Shown here piece after piece: positions 33,489 to 40,472 of a DNA stretch of 40,602 bases. A model generated the notes under the pieces. The model was not told where the DNA came from and ran no database searches. It saw nothing but the letters and a program-made list of their open reading frames with translations. This DNA is from Lentisphaerota bacterium (GTDB lineage Bacteria; Verrucomicrobiota; Lentisphaeria; Oligosphaerales; JABHEG01), in NCBI GenBank assembly GCA_018676675.1, contig JABHEG010000212.1, positions 1 to 40,602 on the forward strand, written 5' to 3'. How positions within the stretch are numbered: position 1 is the first letter of the stretch; every line of letters begins with the position of its first letter. A program made the translations under genes and the position numbers.

Positions 33489-33861
33489 TCTCCCACCTCA
33501 TGCGAAGCACCTGCCAGTTCCGAATCCGGGCCAGGGGCACTTCCTCGCCCACCTTTGGGCGGAAGGTGTCGACATAGATCGGCGTCACCACCCAGCATTC
33601 CTCGAAACTCATTCCGGCGAGTGACGGGTGGCCTTCTTCATCCAGGACGAGGACGGGGCGTTCGGTTTGAGGAGCCAAAGCAATGCCCATTGCCGTCTCG
33701 GCAGCAACGAGAGTGTTCGCGTGCCCCCAAAAGGAACGCATGTGCCTGTCCGCGGCGGCAACCTGCAGATCCTGAACAGACGCAGGCTCAATGACGACCC
33801 GTCGCGTAATCAGCGACAGCGGAAACGAATTCCCTACCAATGTGTGTCCCTTCTGTCCCAT
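33481..33861 (-). CDS. First gene of the effector operon, function unknown
   Basis: A 126-residue protein of unknown family. It reads HTLVGNSFPLSLITRRVVIE, then a helical MRSFWGHANTLVAAETAMG, VLVLDEEGHPSLAG, FEECWVVTPIYVDTFRPKVG and a closing RIRNWQVLRMRW: a compact alpha/beta protein with no signal or membrane segment. AAGGG lies 9 nt before the ATG at 33861. The frame is open to 34068, and an ATG near 34023 preceded by AAAGGAG is possible, but the added residues are low-complexity and unconvincing. Its stop overlaps cas6 by 8 nt. Confidence 0.65.
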   Translation of the reverse strand: MGQKGHTLVGNSFPLSLITRRVVIEPASVQDLQVAAADRHMRSFWGHANTLVAAETAMGIALAPQTERPVLVLDEEGHPSLAGMSFEECWVVTPIYVDTFRPKVGEEVPLARIRNWQVLRMRWENA

Positions 33862-34744
33862 CCTCATCATCCCTTGACTACCTGCGCGCCCCCTCAAAAG
33901 CAGAGCGTGGGGTGCGCCAGGACCATGCACGATGCTGCCGCGCATCGGTTGCGACATCGGTTCGTCACCTAAACGCGGCCCATGTCGGTCGTCTCGTCCT
34001 GAGCGTTGAGTCCCCAGCGCCATCTCTTCAATGTCTCCTTTCTTACTTGTGCGATCCCCGCATTGCAAGCGGGAGTGTCTTTTCCTTTTGGTTCATAAAG
34101 ACGAGTTGAGCGGAGTTTTCCGATGAAGGCCGGACTTTCCCAGGGATCCTGGGGGGAACAGGGCGCGCGCATCAGACCGTTCCGGGGATATCCATCTGCC
34201 GCCAGACCCGTCGCTTCAGAACGGATCTCGTGCCGGATGAGTGCTTCCACACCTAAGGGCGCCGGCCTCCCCCCATCCTGCGGGAAGCCTTGCCCTAGCC
34301 AAACGGCACCCAAGCGCGGAAGAGCCGGCAGTCCCGAAGCTCGGCCAGTCTTCTCGCGATGACGCCAGGGCCATCTGCGAACCCGAGTTGCCCGACCAGA
34401 CCAGACATGGCCGGAGCATCCTGGGGCGTCGCCTCTCGTATGTGCATATCTGTGGCCCGCCCAGTTCTCACACCACCGGATCACAAGTCCGGATAGCAGT
34501 CGTTCCCTTTGTTCTCAACAATCTCAGTGCGGTAGCTTCCCGTCATGCGGCTGGGCGATTTGTGACATTCCCATCCCCCACCAGCATCAGCCGCTCGTCC
34601 TCAAATCACTCAGGACTCCCTCGGGCTTCTGATGAATGATACAGGAAGGGGTGCGGGGGTGCAAGACGAGCCCCATTCTCACGCGTCGATAGATTGATGC
34701 TGATCACTGGGGGCGGAGCAATCCCCTATGGTTCGATTTCTTCA
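33862..34744. promoter_or_regulatory. Upstream region of the effector operon, with one repeat copy
   Basis: An 883-bp stretch with no convincing gene; minus-strand open frames here have unlikely composition. The leftward promoter of the 15-kb cas/effector operon must lie in its left part. A short hairpin (CCCGC, TTGCAAT, GCGGG on the minus strand) lies at about 34055-34073; read on the plus strand it is followed by a T-rich run (TGTCTTTTCC), so it could be a rightward terminator. A copy of the 70-bp dispersed repeat is at 34575-34645. Confidence 0.4.
34575..34645. repeat. Dispersed ~70-bp repeat, copy 1
   Basis: Begins CCCCCACCAGCATCAGC and ends TGATGAATGATACAGG on the plus strand, with CTCAAATCACTCAGG in the middle. 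Related copies are at 35211-35282 and 36848-36920. Copies 1 and 3 share most positions; copy 2 is more diverged. Confidence 0.8.
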
Positions 34745-35143
34745 TCATGTCCGGCTCCCGCGGAGTCGCCGCCAAAGCCACATCATCACTCGATTCACAT
34801 GCGGTGTGAGAATAACCGCATATATGAATGACACGATGGTCGTTCCAGCCAGCAACAACAGAACCCTCCGCGGCTCGAAGCCAAATGATATCAGGTCCAT
34901 ATCCGACACTACAATGGCGTTCACACTCACCACATAGTGAACGTAGTAGAACAACCCGATCGGGAACGCAAGGGGGATCAGGATAATGGCAGTCCATTCC
35001 GGAACTGCCGAACCAAACAGGGCGACCACAGGCAACAGAATCAGAAAGGCGGCTTCTATCGCTACGGTGTTGTAGCCAACGAGCCGCCAGAATTCTGCTC
35101 GTTCGGCCACTCTACTGTCACAGATTGACAATGTGGACTGCAT
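34745..35143 (-). CDS. Small integral membrane protein
   Basis: A 132-residue protein with three hydrophobic segments (VAIEAAFLILLPVVALFG, WTAIILIPLAFPIGLFYYVH, VLLLLAGTTIVSFIYAVIL) and a basic C-terminal tail (MMWLWRRLRGSRT). The pattern predicts three or four membrane helices. I do not recognise the family. The ribosome-binding site is weak (AAGAAG). It stands alone between two copies of the dispersed repeat and reads leftward like its neighbours. Confidence 0.6.
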   Translation of the reverse strand: MQSTLSICDSRVAERAEFWRLVGYNTVAIEAAFLILLPVVALFGSAVPEWTAIILIPLAFPIGLFYYVHYVVSVNAIVVSDMDLISFGFEPRRVLLLLAGTTIVSFIYAVILTPHVNRVMMWLWRRLRGSRT

Positions 35144-35210
35144 CGCTTCTTGGTATCGAACGTATTACTTAGCCAGCCGGTGGATTTGCACTGGATTCCG
35201 GGGGATCTTC

Positions 35211-35282
35211 CCCCCAACCAGCAAGCCGCCCTTCCTCAAAGCACTCAGCAGTTCCCTCGGTCTGATGATGAATGATACAGGG
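35211..35282. repeat. Dispersed ~70-bp repeat, copy 2
   Basis: A diverged copy: CCCCCAACCAGCAAGCCGCC at the left, GCACTCAGCAG in the centre and GATGAATGATACAGGG at the right. Confidence 0.7.
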
Positions 35283-35345
35283 AACGGAGAAGAGAGTCAA
35301 CCTGGGGGAGGGATGCCGCTGGGGTTCGGGCTGCCGGGGTGTTCC

Positions 35346-35466
35346 TCGACGCCCTTGCCCTTCGCCAGCACTTCGCTCTGACGGGTGTGCGAGGGACTCT
35401 CTGCCACGCCGAAGCAAACGACGAAGGCGGGTTGCCCTCAAGTAATGCCCCATGCCGGAGGCGCAC
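35346..35466 (-). mobile_element. Decayed fragment of a group II intron 5' end
   Basis: Read on the minus strand from 35466 it starts GTGCGCCTCCGGCATGG, continues TTACTTGAGGG, and ends CACACCCGTCAG, GTGCTGGCGAAGGGCAAGGG. These blocks match the intron 5' end at 40465 in the same order, with an extra stretch of about 38 bp in the middle that is shared with the copy at 36981-37097. Confidence 0.7.
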
Positions 35467-35556
35467 GAATGCATCACTGGCGGCGGCTACGCCGTCCCGG
35501 TGCATGCACTCGTTCTCTGAATCTGTATGCGCAGACGCCCCTTGACTGGCTTCCGT

Positions 35557-35775
35557 TCATTGGGCCGGTGGCTCAGGTCCCTCATCCTCCTTTGCCCTTG
35601 ACGCGGCGCGAATGATTCCCTGGATCAGTCGAGAGAGCACAATTACCCCGATCCCGATCAAGGCCGGGACTCCCCAGATGACGACCTCCCAAAACATGAG
35701 AGGCGAACTCATGGCCACAGCCCAGGCGATAAGGGCAAGCACGGCGAGGATCGGGATGTCCCACTTTCTTGACAT
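35557..35775 (-). CDS. Small membrane protein
   Basis: A 72-residue protein with two hydrophobic segments (ILAVLALIAWAVAMSSP; FWEVVIWGVPALIGIGVIVL) and a charged, Pro-rich C-terminus. Family unknown. AAAGG lies 7 nt before the ATG at 35775, which is better supported than upstream starts in the same frame. It is 74 bp downstream of another small membrane protein gene on the same strand. Confidence 0.6.
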   Translation of the reverse strand: MSRKWDIPILAVLALIAWAVAMSSPLMFWEVVIWGVPALIGIGVIVLSRLIQGIIRAASRAKEDEGPEPPAQ

Positions 35776-35849
35776 GGGTTGGCCTTTGTCCGCAACTGAG
35801 AACCTGCCCATCACCGTCGGAGGTCACCACGTCCGGTGCATGGGGCTCG

Positions 35850-36164
35850 TTACGTGGTTCGTCCATCCTGCCCATCTGCCGTTCTGGTGCGAACGAGGCC
35901 CCGTATCCCGACGATCGTCAGAGCCACTCCGGCACCCCCGACTGCGAGTGCAATCAACAAACCGGGCGATGTCGCCGTCCATACACCTTCACTCACGCCG
36001 AGGCCCGCGCTGATGAAGCCGTAGTACAACAACGTGCCCAACACTGTCTGGGCACTCCATTTCAGCGAGCCAACGCCCCGGACTACAGCCATCACGATCC
36101 CCGTGGCAATGGACGAAATCATCAGTAGGAACCAAACGAGCAGGATGATTGGCCCGATTCCCAT
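35850..36164 (-). CDS. Small membrane protein
   Basis: A 104-residue protein with about three hydrophobic segments: IGPIILLVWFLLMISSIATG at the start, TVLGTLLYYGFISAGLG in the middle, and LLIALAVGGAGVALTIVGI before a basic tail. GAGGAG sits 9 nt before the ATG at 36164. Family unknown; co-directional with the small membrane protein after it. Confidence 0.65.
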   Translation of the reverse strand: MGIGPIILLVWFLLMISSIATGIVMAVVRGVGSLKWSAQTVLGTLLYYGFISAGLGVSEGVWTATSPGLLIALAVGGAGVALTIVGIRGLVRTRTADGQDGRTT

Positions 36165-36238
36165 TTGTCAGCGCTCCTCACGTAACACTATGGTCAGCCG
36201 CCGAGGTCACGAGGTCGGCTGGACCAACTCGTCATCCC

Positions 36239-36784
36239 TTACTTGAGTGGCACATTCTTGAACCTGAAGACGTGTAGCTTGTCGAACCCGACCCGTATCT
36301 CAAGATGCACCCGGTCCACAGAGACACTCAAGCCGCGGATGTACTCGTAGCAGAGCGCAGCCTGACTCGCTCCCTCCCTCATGCCGTCGATCTGGAAGCC
36401 ATTGCGCAGCTGTTGCTTCAGCGGCTCGACGAGGCTGTTACCCCCAGGAATGACCATCGGGTGCGTCGGCAGCGGATCGTCTCCAACGAGAACCTTGATA
36501 CCGCCTTCGTGCAGATCCTTGGTTGCAGACGGGGCGAGGTTCTCGACTCGAAAGACAACTTTGAGCCCGGGAATAGCACGAATCTTGTCGTCAGCCCCGG
36601 GCGCAAGGTGCTCGGAAGCAAAAGTCGTCACCCGTGAGACCTCGAGTAATGTCACTCGAGTCGTCCCTTGCACTTGCGATGGACTGAAGACGGGCAAGCG
36701 GGAATCACGCAACGGAGATGCAGAAGGCGTTGCCGCAGATGCTGCCACGGCTCCAGCGATCAGTGCTAAGCGCAGTCTGTGCAT
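36239..36784 (-). CDS. Secreted protein of unknown function
   Basis: A 181-residue protein with a signal peptide (MHRLRLALIAGAVAASAATP, cleavage likely near residue 20). The mature part is beta-rich, with FRVENLAPSATKDL and GIKVLVGDDPLPTHPM followed by PGGNSLVEPLKQQL, reminiscent of a DUF4352-like immunoglobulin-fold domain, but I cannot assign it firmly. GGAAGG precedes two adjacent ATG codons; I chose the second (36784) for spacing. Confidence 0.65.
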   Translation of the reverse strand: MHRLRLALIAGAVAASAATPSASPLRDSRLPVFSPSQVQGTTRVTLLEVSRVTTFASEHLAPGADDKIRAIPGLKVVFRVENLAPSATKDLHEGGIKVLVGDDPLPTHPMVIPGGNSLVEPLKQQLRNGFQIDGMREGASQAALCYEYIRGLSVSVDRVHLEIRVGFDKLHVFRFKNVPLK

Positions 36785-36847
36785 CATGTTCCTTCCGGGG
36801 TAATTGAGCTCAGTCTCGTATCAAGCGGTGCCCCTGAGCAGCATCCA

Positions 36848-36920
36848 CCCCCCACCAGCATCAGCAGCTCTTCATCAGATCACTCAGGGACTCCCTCGGC
36901 CTTCTCTTGAACGATACCAG
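36848..36920. repeat. Dispersed ~70-bp repeat, copy 3
   Basis: CCCCCCACCAGCATCAGCAG, then GATCACTCAGGGACTCCCTC, then GAACGATACCAGC. Closest to copy 1. Confidence 0.8.
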
Positions 36921-36980
36921 CACCCCCGCGCCCATGCAACCAAGGACAACTCCAGAGGAAGCCCACGTTCCCCTCACTTA

Positions 36981-37097
36981 CAGCCCTTCCCCTTCGCTAG
37001 CACTTCCCCCTGACGGGGGTGCAAGGGCCCTCCTGCCATGCGGAGTTGGCGGCGAAGGCGGGTCACCCTTAAGTGGTGCGCCATGCCCGGCACACAC
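36981..37097 (-). mobile_element. Decayed fragment of a group II intron 5' end
   Basis: On the minus strand from 37097: GTGTGTGCCGGGCATGG, CGCACCACTTAAGGGTGA, then CCCTTGCACCCCCGTCAGG and GGAAGTGCTAGCGAAGGG. This matches the first ~100 bp of the intron at 40465 apart from an internal insertion shared with the 35346-35466 copy. Confidence 0.75.
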
Positions 37098-37198
37098 GTA
37101 TGGCTCAGCGGCTGGCCGAAGCGCGCCAGGGTTGGAGCCAGGCCGTTGTGCAGCCCATGGTTAGCCGAAGCTGTCGAGCCCGTTCGCACGCTCAGGAC

Positions 37199-37909
37199 CT
37201 AGCGCGAAGGGACCTGGATATAGTGTTCCCGGAACTGCTCCTTGAACAACTCATTGCGATACCTTAGCAGGGCCAGGAACAGAGCCCGCATCTGCTCTGG
37301 AGTTAGCGCTATCGGGTCACCCGGTAAGAACCACTTGATGAGTCTACACCCGGAGACATCCGACGTTGCGATTCCACGGTTGTGCACAACCGAAATCCTA
37401 AGATGCCTAATGTCGCCCCAGAGATCATGACTAGCATGTTGACGCAGGGCTGCCTTAATGACTACCTTCTTGGTTTCGTTCGCTTCCAGTTTGCCCTTCG
37501 CGACAACATACTCCCGCCTCAGGTAGTCGTTCCAGAAGTCGTAGAAGGACACAAGACAGAGTTGGCCAAGAGTAGTGAAGTTTGCTCCGTCGGGAGCGTT
37601 GCGAGCTTTCACTTCCCCTTGCTTGGCTCTGTGGATTGTGGACGTGCAGAAGGCGCCCGTGAAAATCTGGTCATACGAGAAGGACCGGGTATCCTGGAAC
37701 TCTTGGGAATCCAGCTCAGTGCCTCTGACGTAGATTCGGTGTCGCTCTTGGTCTTCTTCAACGCGGCCTCGAACGTACGCAAATCCGACAGCAGCATCTA
37801 GATAGAAAGACTGAAGGCGCTTCCATAAGTCCGTGAACTCATCACACAGCTGGTGGAGCCTACGGCAGTCGATATCTGTATCTGGATCGACTCGATGTGG
37901 ACTGTGCAT
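37199..37909 (-). CDS. Hypothetical protein, possibly HEPN-like
   Basis: A 236-residue soluble, mostly helical protein. Near residue 175 it has RHLRISVVHNRGIATSDV, an R-x4-H arrangement at the end of a helix like the RxxxxH motif of HEPN ribonucleases and of abortive-infection proteins, which also often continue HN-G. The rest gives no family match. The ATG at 37909 has only a weak GGA upstream. It follows the repeat pair and reads leftward. The HEPN call rests on one motif and could be wrong. Confidence 0.55.
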   Translation of the reverse strand: MHSPHRVDPDTDIDCRRLHQLCDEFTDLWKRLQSFYLDAAVGFAYVRGRVEEDQERHRIYVRGTELDSQEFQDTRSFSYDQIFTGAFCTSTIHRAKQGEVKARNAPDGANFTTLGQLCLVSFYDFWNDYLRREYVVAKGKLEANETKKVVIKAALRQHASHDLWGDIRHLRISVVHNRGIATSDVSGCRLIKWFLPGDPIALTPEQMRALFLALLRYRNELFKEQFREHYIQVPSR

Positions 37910-38238
37910 ATTCCTATCCGGGTAGCGTCCTCACACTCACCCAGCCCCATGCCGCCTGCTAATCCAGCTTGAATCCAGCCGTCGCAGGTAGACGGCGTGG
38001 TAAGGGTCGTTCATCGGGCATCCCTCGCTCCGATCATCACGATACCGGCGCTCAAGCGTCGGTGCAACCCTCGAGAATCCCCCCGAGGAAGCCCGGAGCT
38101 GCTTGAGCTCAGGCCTTGTGCCCGCTGGGGAGGAGTCAGCAGGCCCCGGCTTCAGCGCTGAGCCCAGTCGGTCAAGGATGCTGAGTTTGAGTAGGGATGG
38201 AGTTCTTGGGAGGAGCAGGCTCACCAAGGGAGGGGAAA
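37910..38238. other. Intergenic region without recognised features
   Basis: A 329-bp gap between two leftward genes. Open frames across it have poor composition and no ribosome-binding site. I see neither the dispersed repeat nor the intron fragment here. Confidence 0.4.
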
Positions 38239-38928
38239 TCAATGCCTCGTGAGCTCGTCAGGCTTCAGCGCTCTTGGCGTGATCAGTACTTTGTAGACTG
38301 CACCTTTGAACCAGGAGACTCTGTTAAGCCTTACGCCGATGGATGTTCTGCCAGTATCGATTGGATCAAAGTCCAGATCGCCTTCCAGCTCTACCTTGCC
38401 GTTAACGTAGTTCACCATCTTGCCGTCATCGACAACCAGAGCAACGTGACACCATCTCCCCACAGGATGAAGAAGGCTCTCATCCTTGAGCGTCCTATTG
38501 GACTCTCCTGACTGAAGGTAAGTATCAAGGTACCATTGACCATCGTCCGTCAGTCTCGTTTCAATCAGCATGCGATCCCCATGCGGCTCCCCAATATGGA
38601 GGAATCTCTGTTCCTTTGGTCCGTGAGCATCCGGGCGCACGACGACCTCGACTGTGAAAGTGCGCAGTCCCAGCAGCGGGTTCGTCGCAAGGAAGAAGGC
38701 ATCTCCTTTCCCGTCAAACACGACCGCCTTCCCATAGGGACTGTCAACTAGCCGTGGATTTCCAGTTCTCGATAATCCTGGCGGCAGGGAGACTTCAAAT
38801 TCTCCCAGTCTCCACTCAAGCACGCCCGAGAATACGGTAGCTTTCCTAGTAGCGCACGAAGGCAACACAAGAGCCGGTATCAGGAACAGCATCCTCAGAG
38901 TGGCAGAGCCTTTCTTATGAAGGACCAT
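38239..38928 (-). CDS. LamG-domain lipoprotein
   Basis: A 229-residue lipoprotein with an N-terminal signal MLFLIPALVLPSC (lipobox LPSC, Cys25 lipidated). The mature part is a concanavalin-like LamG/laminin-G3 jelly roll: AVVFDGKGDAFFL, LRTFTVEVVVRPDA, RWCHVALVVDDGKMVNYVNG and RTSIGVRLN are its characteristic strands. Such domains bind carbohydrates or surface ligands. GGAGGG lies 7 nt before the ATG at 38928. Abundant LamG lipoproteins are typical of Planctomycetes and Verrucomicrobia. Confidence 0.82.
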   Translation of the reverse strand: MVLHKKGSATLRMLFLIPALVLPSCATRKATVFSGVLEWRLGEFEVSLPPGLSRTGNPRLVDSPYGKAVVFDGKGDAFFLATNPLLGLRTFTVEVVVRPDAHGPKEQRFLHIGEPHGDRMLIETRLTDDGQWYLDTYLQSGESNRTLKDESLLHPVGRWCHVALVVDDGKMVNYVNGKVELEGDLDFDPIDTGRTSIGVRLNRVSWFKGAVYKVLITPRALKPDELTRH

Positions 38929-38982
38929 GACTCATCCCTCCGCTTTGATACTCGCCCAAGTGGATTCGGATGCTCGAAACGT

Positions 38983-39195
38983 CTACTTGGCTTCGGTTGT
39001 CTCCAGAGTCGACCGAGGAACTTCAGACTTCGTTTCTCCGACTGTGGGCTTGGGGCGGAGGAAGTCTCCCCGCATAATCTTCTCCGTCAGCCGCTCTTGA
39101 GCGGTCGTATGCGGGCCTCGAATCACGTAGATCATTGCAGCTAGCCCCAGGAGAAATACACCCATCCCGGCAAGAAGGAGAGCCACGTTCTTCAT
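38983..39195 (-). CDS. Small single-pass membrane protein
   Basis: A 70-residue protein with one N-terminal hydrophobic helix (VALLLAGMGVFLLGLAAMIYVI) followed by a charged tail. GAGGA precedes two adjacent ATG codons; the second (39195) has better spacing. It lies 45 bp after the iron-sulfur protein gene and 54 bp before the lipoprotein gene, so the three may be co-transcribed. Function unknown. Confidence 0.6.
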   Translation of the reverse strand: MKNVALLLAGMGVFLLGLAAMIYVIRGPHTTAQERLTEKIMRGDFLRPKPTVGETKSEVPRSTLETTEAK

Positions 39196-39240
39196 CATGA
39201 TTCCTCAGTTCCTCTGGTTGGACGGTTCGAACGTTGGCCA

Positions 39241-39996
39241 TCAGCGGCGCGACACAGGAGCGTCCGCCTGGATGGCATTGTTCTGCGAAGCTCTCTTCCC
39301 GTGTGGGCACACCTTGACGCACATGCCGCAAACCCGTAAGCCGATCTCCGCCTTCATCGCTCGAAGGTGCTCGTCGCAGTCCGAAGCGTAGAAACGTACC
39401 TCTCTCTCCTCTTCAGGGTGGAATGGTCTACCGGTGAAGGCTCCGGCGGGACAAGCCTTGACACACACCTGGCAATCTCCACATCGCGGTGCCATCGGCT
39501 CGCCAGTTGGCGAGATGGGCGCATCGGTGAGAACACTCGCCCAACGGGCTCTGGGACCAGCTTCGGGAGTGACCAGTAGGCAGCTCTTGCCAATCCATCC
39601 CAGGCCCGCCAAGTGCGCTGCCATCTTGCTGGAAAACACCCCGCAGAGCCGTTCGGCATCCACGGCACGCGGGGCAGCGGGAACGGGCAGTGCAGCGAAT
39701 CCCTGAGCCTGGATGACTGAGGATATTCGCAACGCGACTTTGTCCAGTAGGTCATTCACCAAGTCATAGCAGTAATACCGGTACAGCTGCGCAACCCGAG
39801 CGTTGGCTGGAACGGACAGGCCATCAACGATGGTATGGATCAGCGTTTTGCCGATCGACACGGCACGGGGGAAACGAGCGATGTCAGTGCCGCCCTGGGC
39901 CACGATCGCGTCGTGTGCGGGTGACAGCTTTGCCACACCGAGGAAGTCGATCCCCTCAGTATCCGCTATCGCTTTGATCTCGTTACGCAGTTCCAT
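39241..39996 (-). CDS. QueG-like 4Fe-4S ferredoxin-type protein
   Basis: A 251-residue iron-sulfur protein. The N-terminal half (GIDFLGVAKLSPAHDAI; VFSSKMAAHLAGLGWIGKSC) matches the epoxyqueuosine reductase family, including the AGLGWIGK motif. Two ferredoxin-type clusters follow: CGDCQVCVKACPAGAF and, near the end, CGMCVKVCPHGK. It is much shorter than true QueG (about 350 residues) and belongs with the small QueG-like proteins of uncertain substrate. I chose the ATG at 39996, after a purine-rich AAGAGA; the open frame extends to 40182 without support. Confidence 0.85.
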   Translation of the reverse strand: MELRNEIKAIADTEGIDFLGVAKLSPAHDAIVAQGGTDIARFPRAVSIGKTLIHTIVDGLSVPANARVAQLYRYYCYDLVNDLLDKVALRISSVIQAQGFAALPVPAAPRAVDAERLCGVFSSKMAAHLAGLGWIGKSCLLVTPEAGPRARWASVLTDAPISPTGEPMAPRCGDCQVCVKACPAGAFTGRPFHPEEEREVRFYASDCDEHLRAMKAEIGLRVCGMCVKVCPHGKRASQNNAIQADAPVSRR

Positions 39997-40124
39997 TCTC
40001 TTCTCTTGCAGAACGGGGTCATCACAGGCGGCGTGATTGCGGCGTCCTGTGCATGGCTTGGTTCTGCCTTCTTTGCCGTCTTGGGTTGGGCTCGTACACT
40101 TAGCGGTCGCCACCTGCACGCTCG

Positions 40125-40445
40125 TCAATCTGCCTTCTTCTTGTTGATCGCCTCCAGGCGCCCACGCGCGTCCTGCGCCCACTTCTTCGACTTGTTCTTG
40201 TCGAGATGACCATTTACCAGCTTGCAGGATACGTACTCCTCACAGGAGCCACAGGAGCCCTCTTTGCGCGCCATGGCACAGGCTCGGATCTTGCACTTGG
40301 CGCAGGACTTCGAGATCTTCGTACCTCTGCAAAAGTCTTGACAGCCGTTGCAGATGCGGCAGTCGAGGCCGCAGTAGGCGATCGGCTCTCGTGGTGACGC
40401 CTCTCCCTTCCTCTCCGCGTCCTTCCGCTGGTCTTCAGCGCACAC
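40125..40445 (-). CDS. DUF3795 cysteine-rich protein, 5' end uncertain
   Basis: DUF3795 proteins are small, Cys-rich and of unknown function. Here IAYCGLDCRICNGCQDFCRG, then CAKCKIRACAMARKEGSCG and CEEYVSCK, show the family's cysteine pattern, and the C-terminal helix follows. The usual ATG just before IAYCG is missing. The first possible start in frame is a GTG at 40445, only 20 bp from the 5' end of a group II intron; further upstream the frame runs into intron sequence. The intron may have separated the gene from its original start. Confidence 0.75.
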   Translation of the reverse strand: MCAEDQRKDAERKGEASPREPIAYCGLDCRICNGCQDFCRGTKISKSCAKCKIRACAMARKEGSCGSCEEYVSCKLVNGHLDKNKSKKWAQDARGRLEAINKKKAD

Positions 40446-40472
40446 GGGCGCGAGACAGCACGTCGTGTGCGC
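40438..40472. repeat. Inverted repeat at the intron insertion site
   Basis: GCGCACACG at 40438-40446 is matched by its reverse complement CGTGTGCGC at 40464-40472, with a 17-nt loop. The right arm spans the first bases of the intron. Some group II introns (class IIC) insert next to stem-loops. Confidence 0.55.

Larger units (their letters stand above)
35144..35556. other. Repeat-filled intergenic region
   Basis: This 413-bp gap holds copy 2 of the dispersed repeat and an inverted, decayed copy of a group II intron 5' end, about 60 bp apart. The same two elements occur in the same order and spacing at 36848-37097. I see no gene. Confidence 0.6.
36788..37198. other. Repeat-filled intergenic region
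   Basis: This 411-bp gap repeats the arrangement at 35211-35466: one dispersed-repeat copy, then about 60 bp, then an inverted intron 5' fragment. No gene is evident. Confidence 0.6.

Noticed and set aside
33969..34484. 171-residue minus-strand frame upstream of the effector operon
   Set aside because: Unlikely amino-acid composition, no ribosome-binding site, no domain; treated as non-coding upstream region.
34575..37097. Integron-like gene cassette array with attC sites
   Set aside because: The small genes and recurring repeats suggested it, but I found no paired R/L attC boxes, and the repeats match intron 5' sequence instead.
37937..38242. 101-residue minus-strand frame
   Set aside because: No start signal, no recognisable domain, composition unlike the neighbours.
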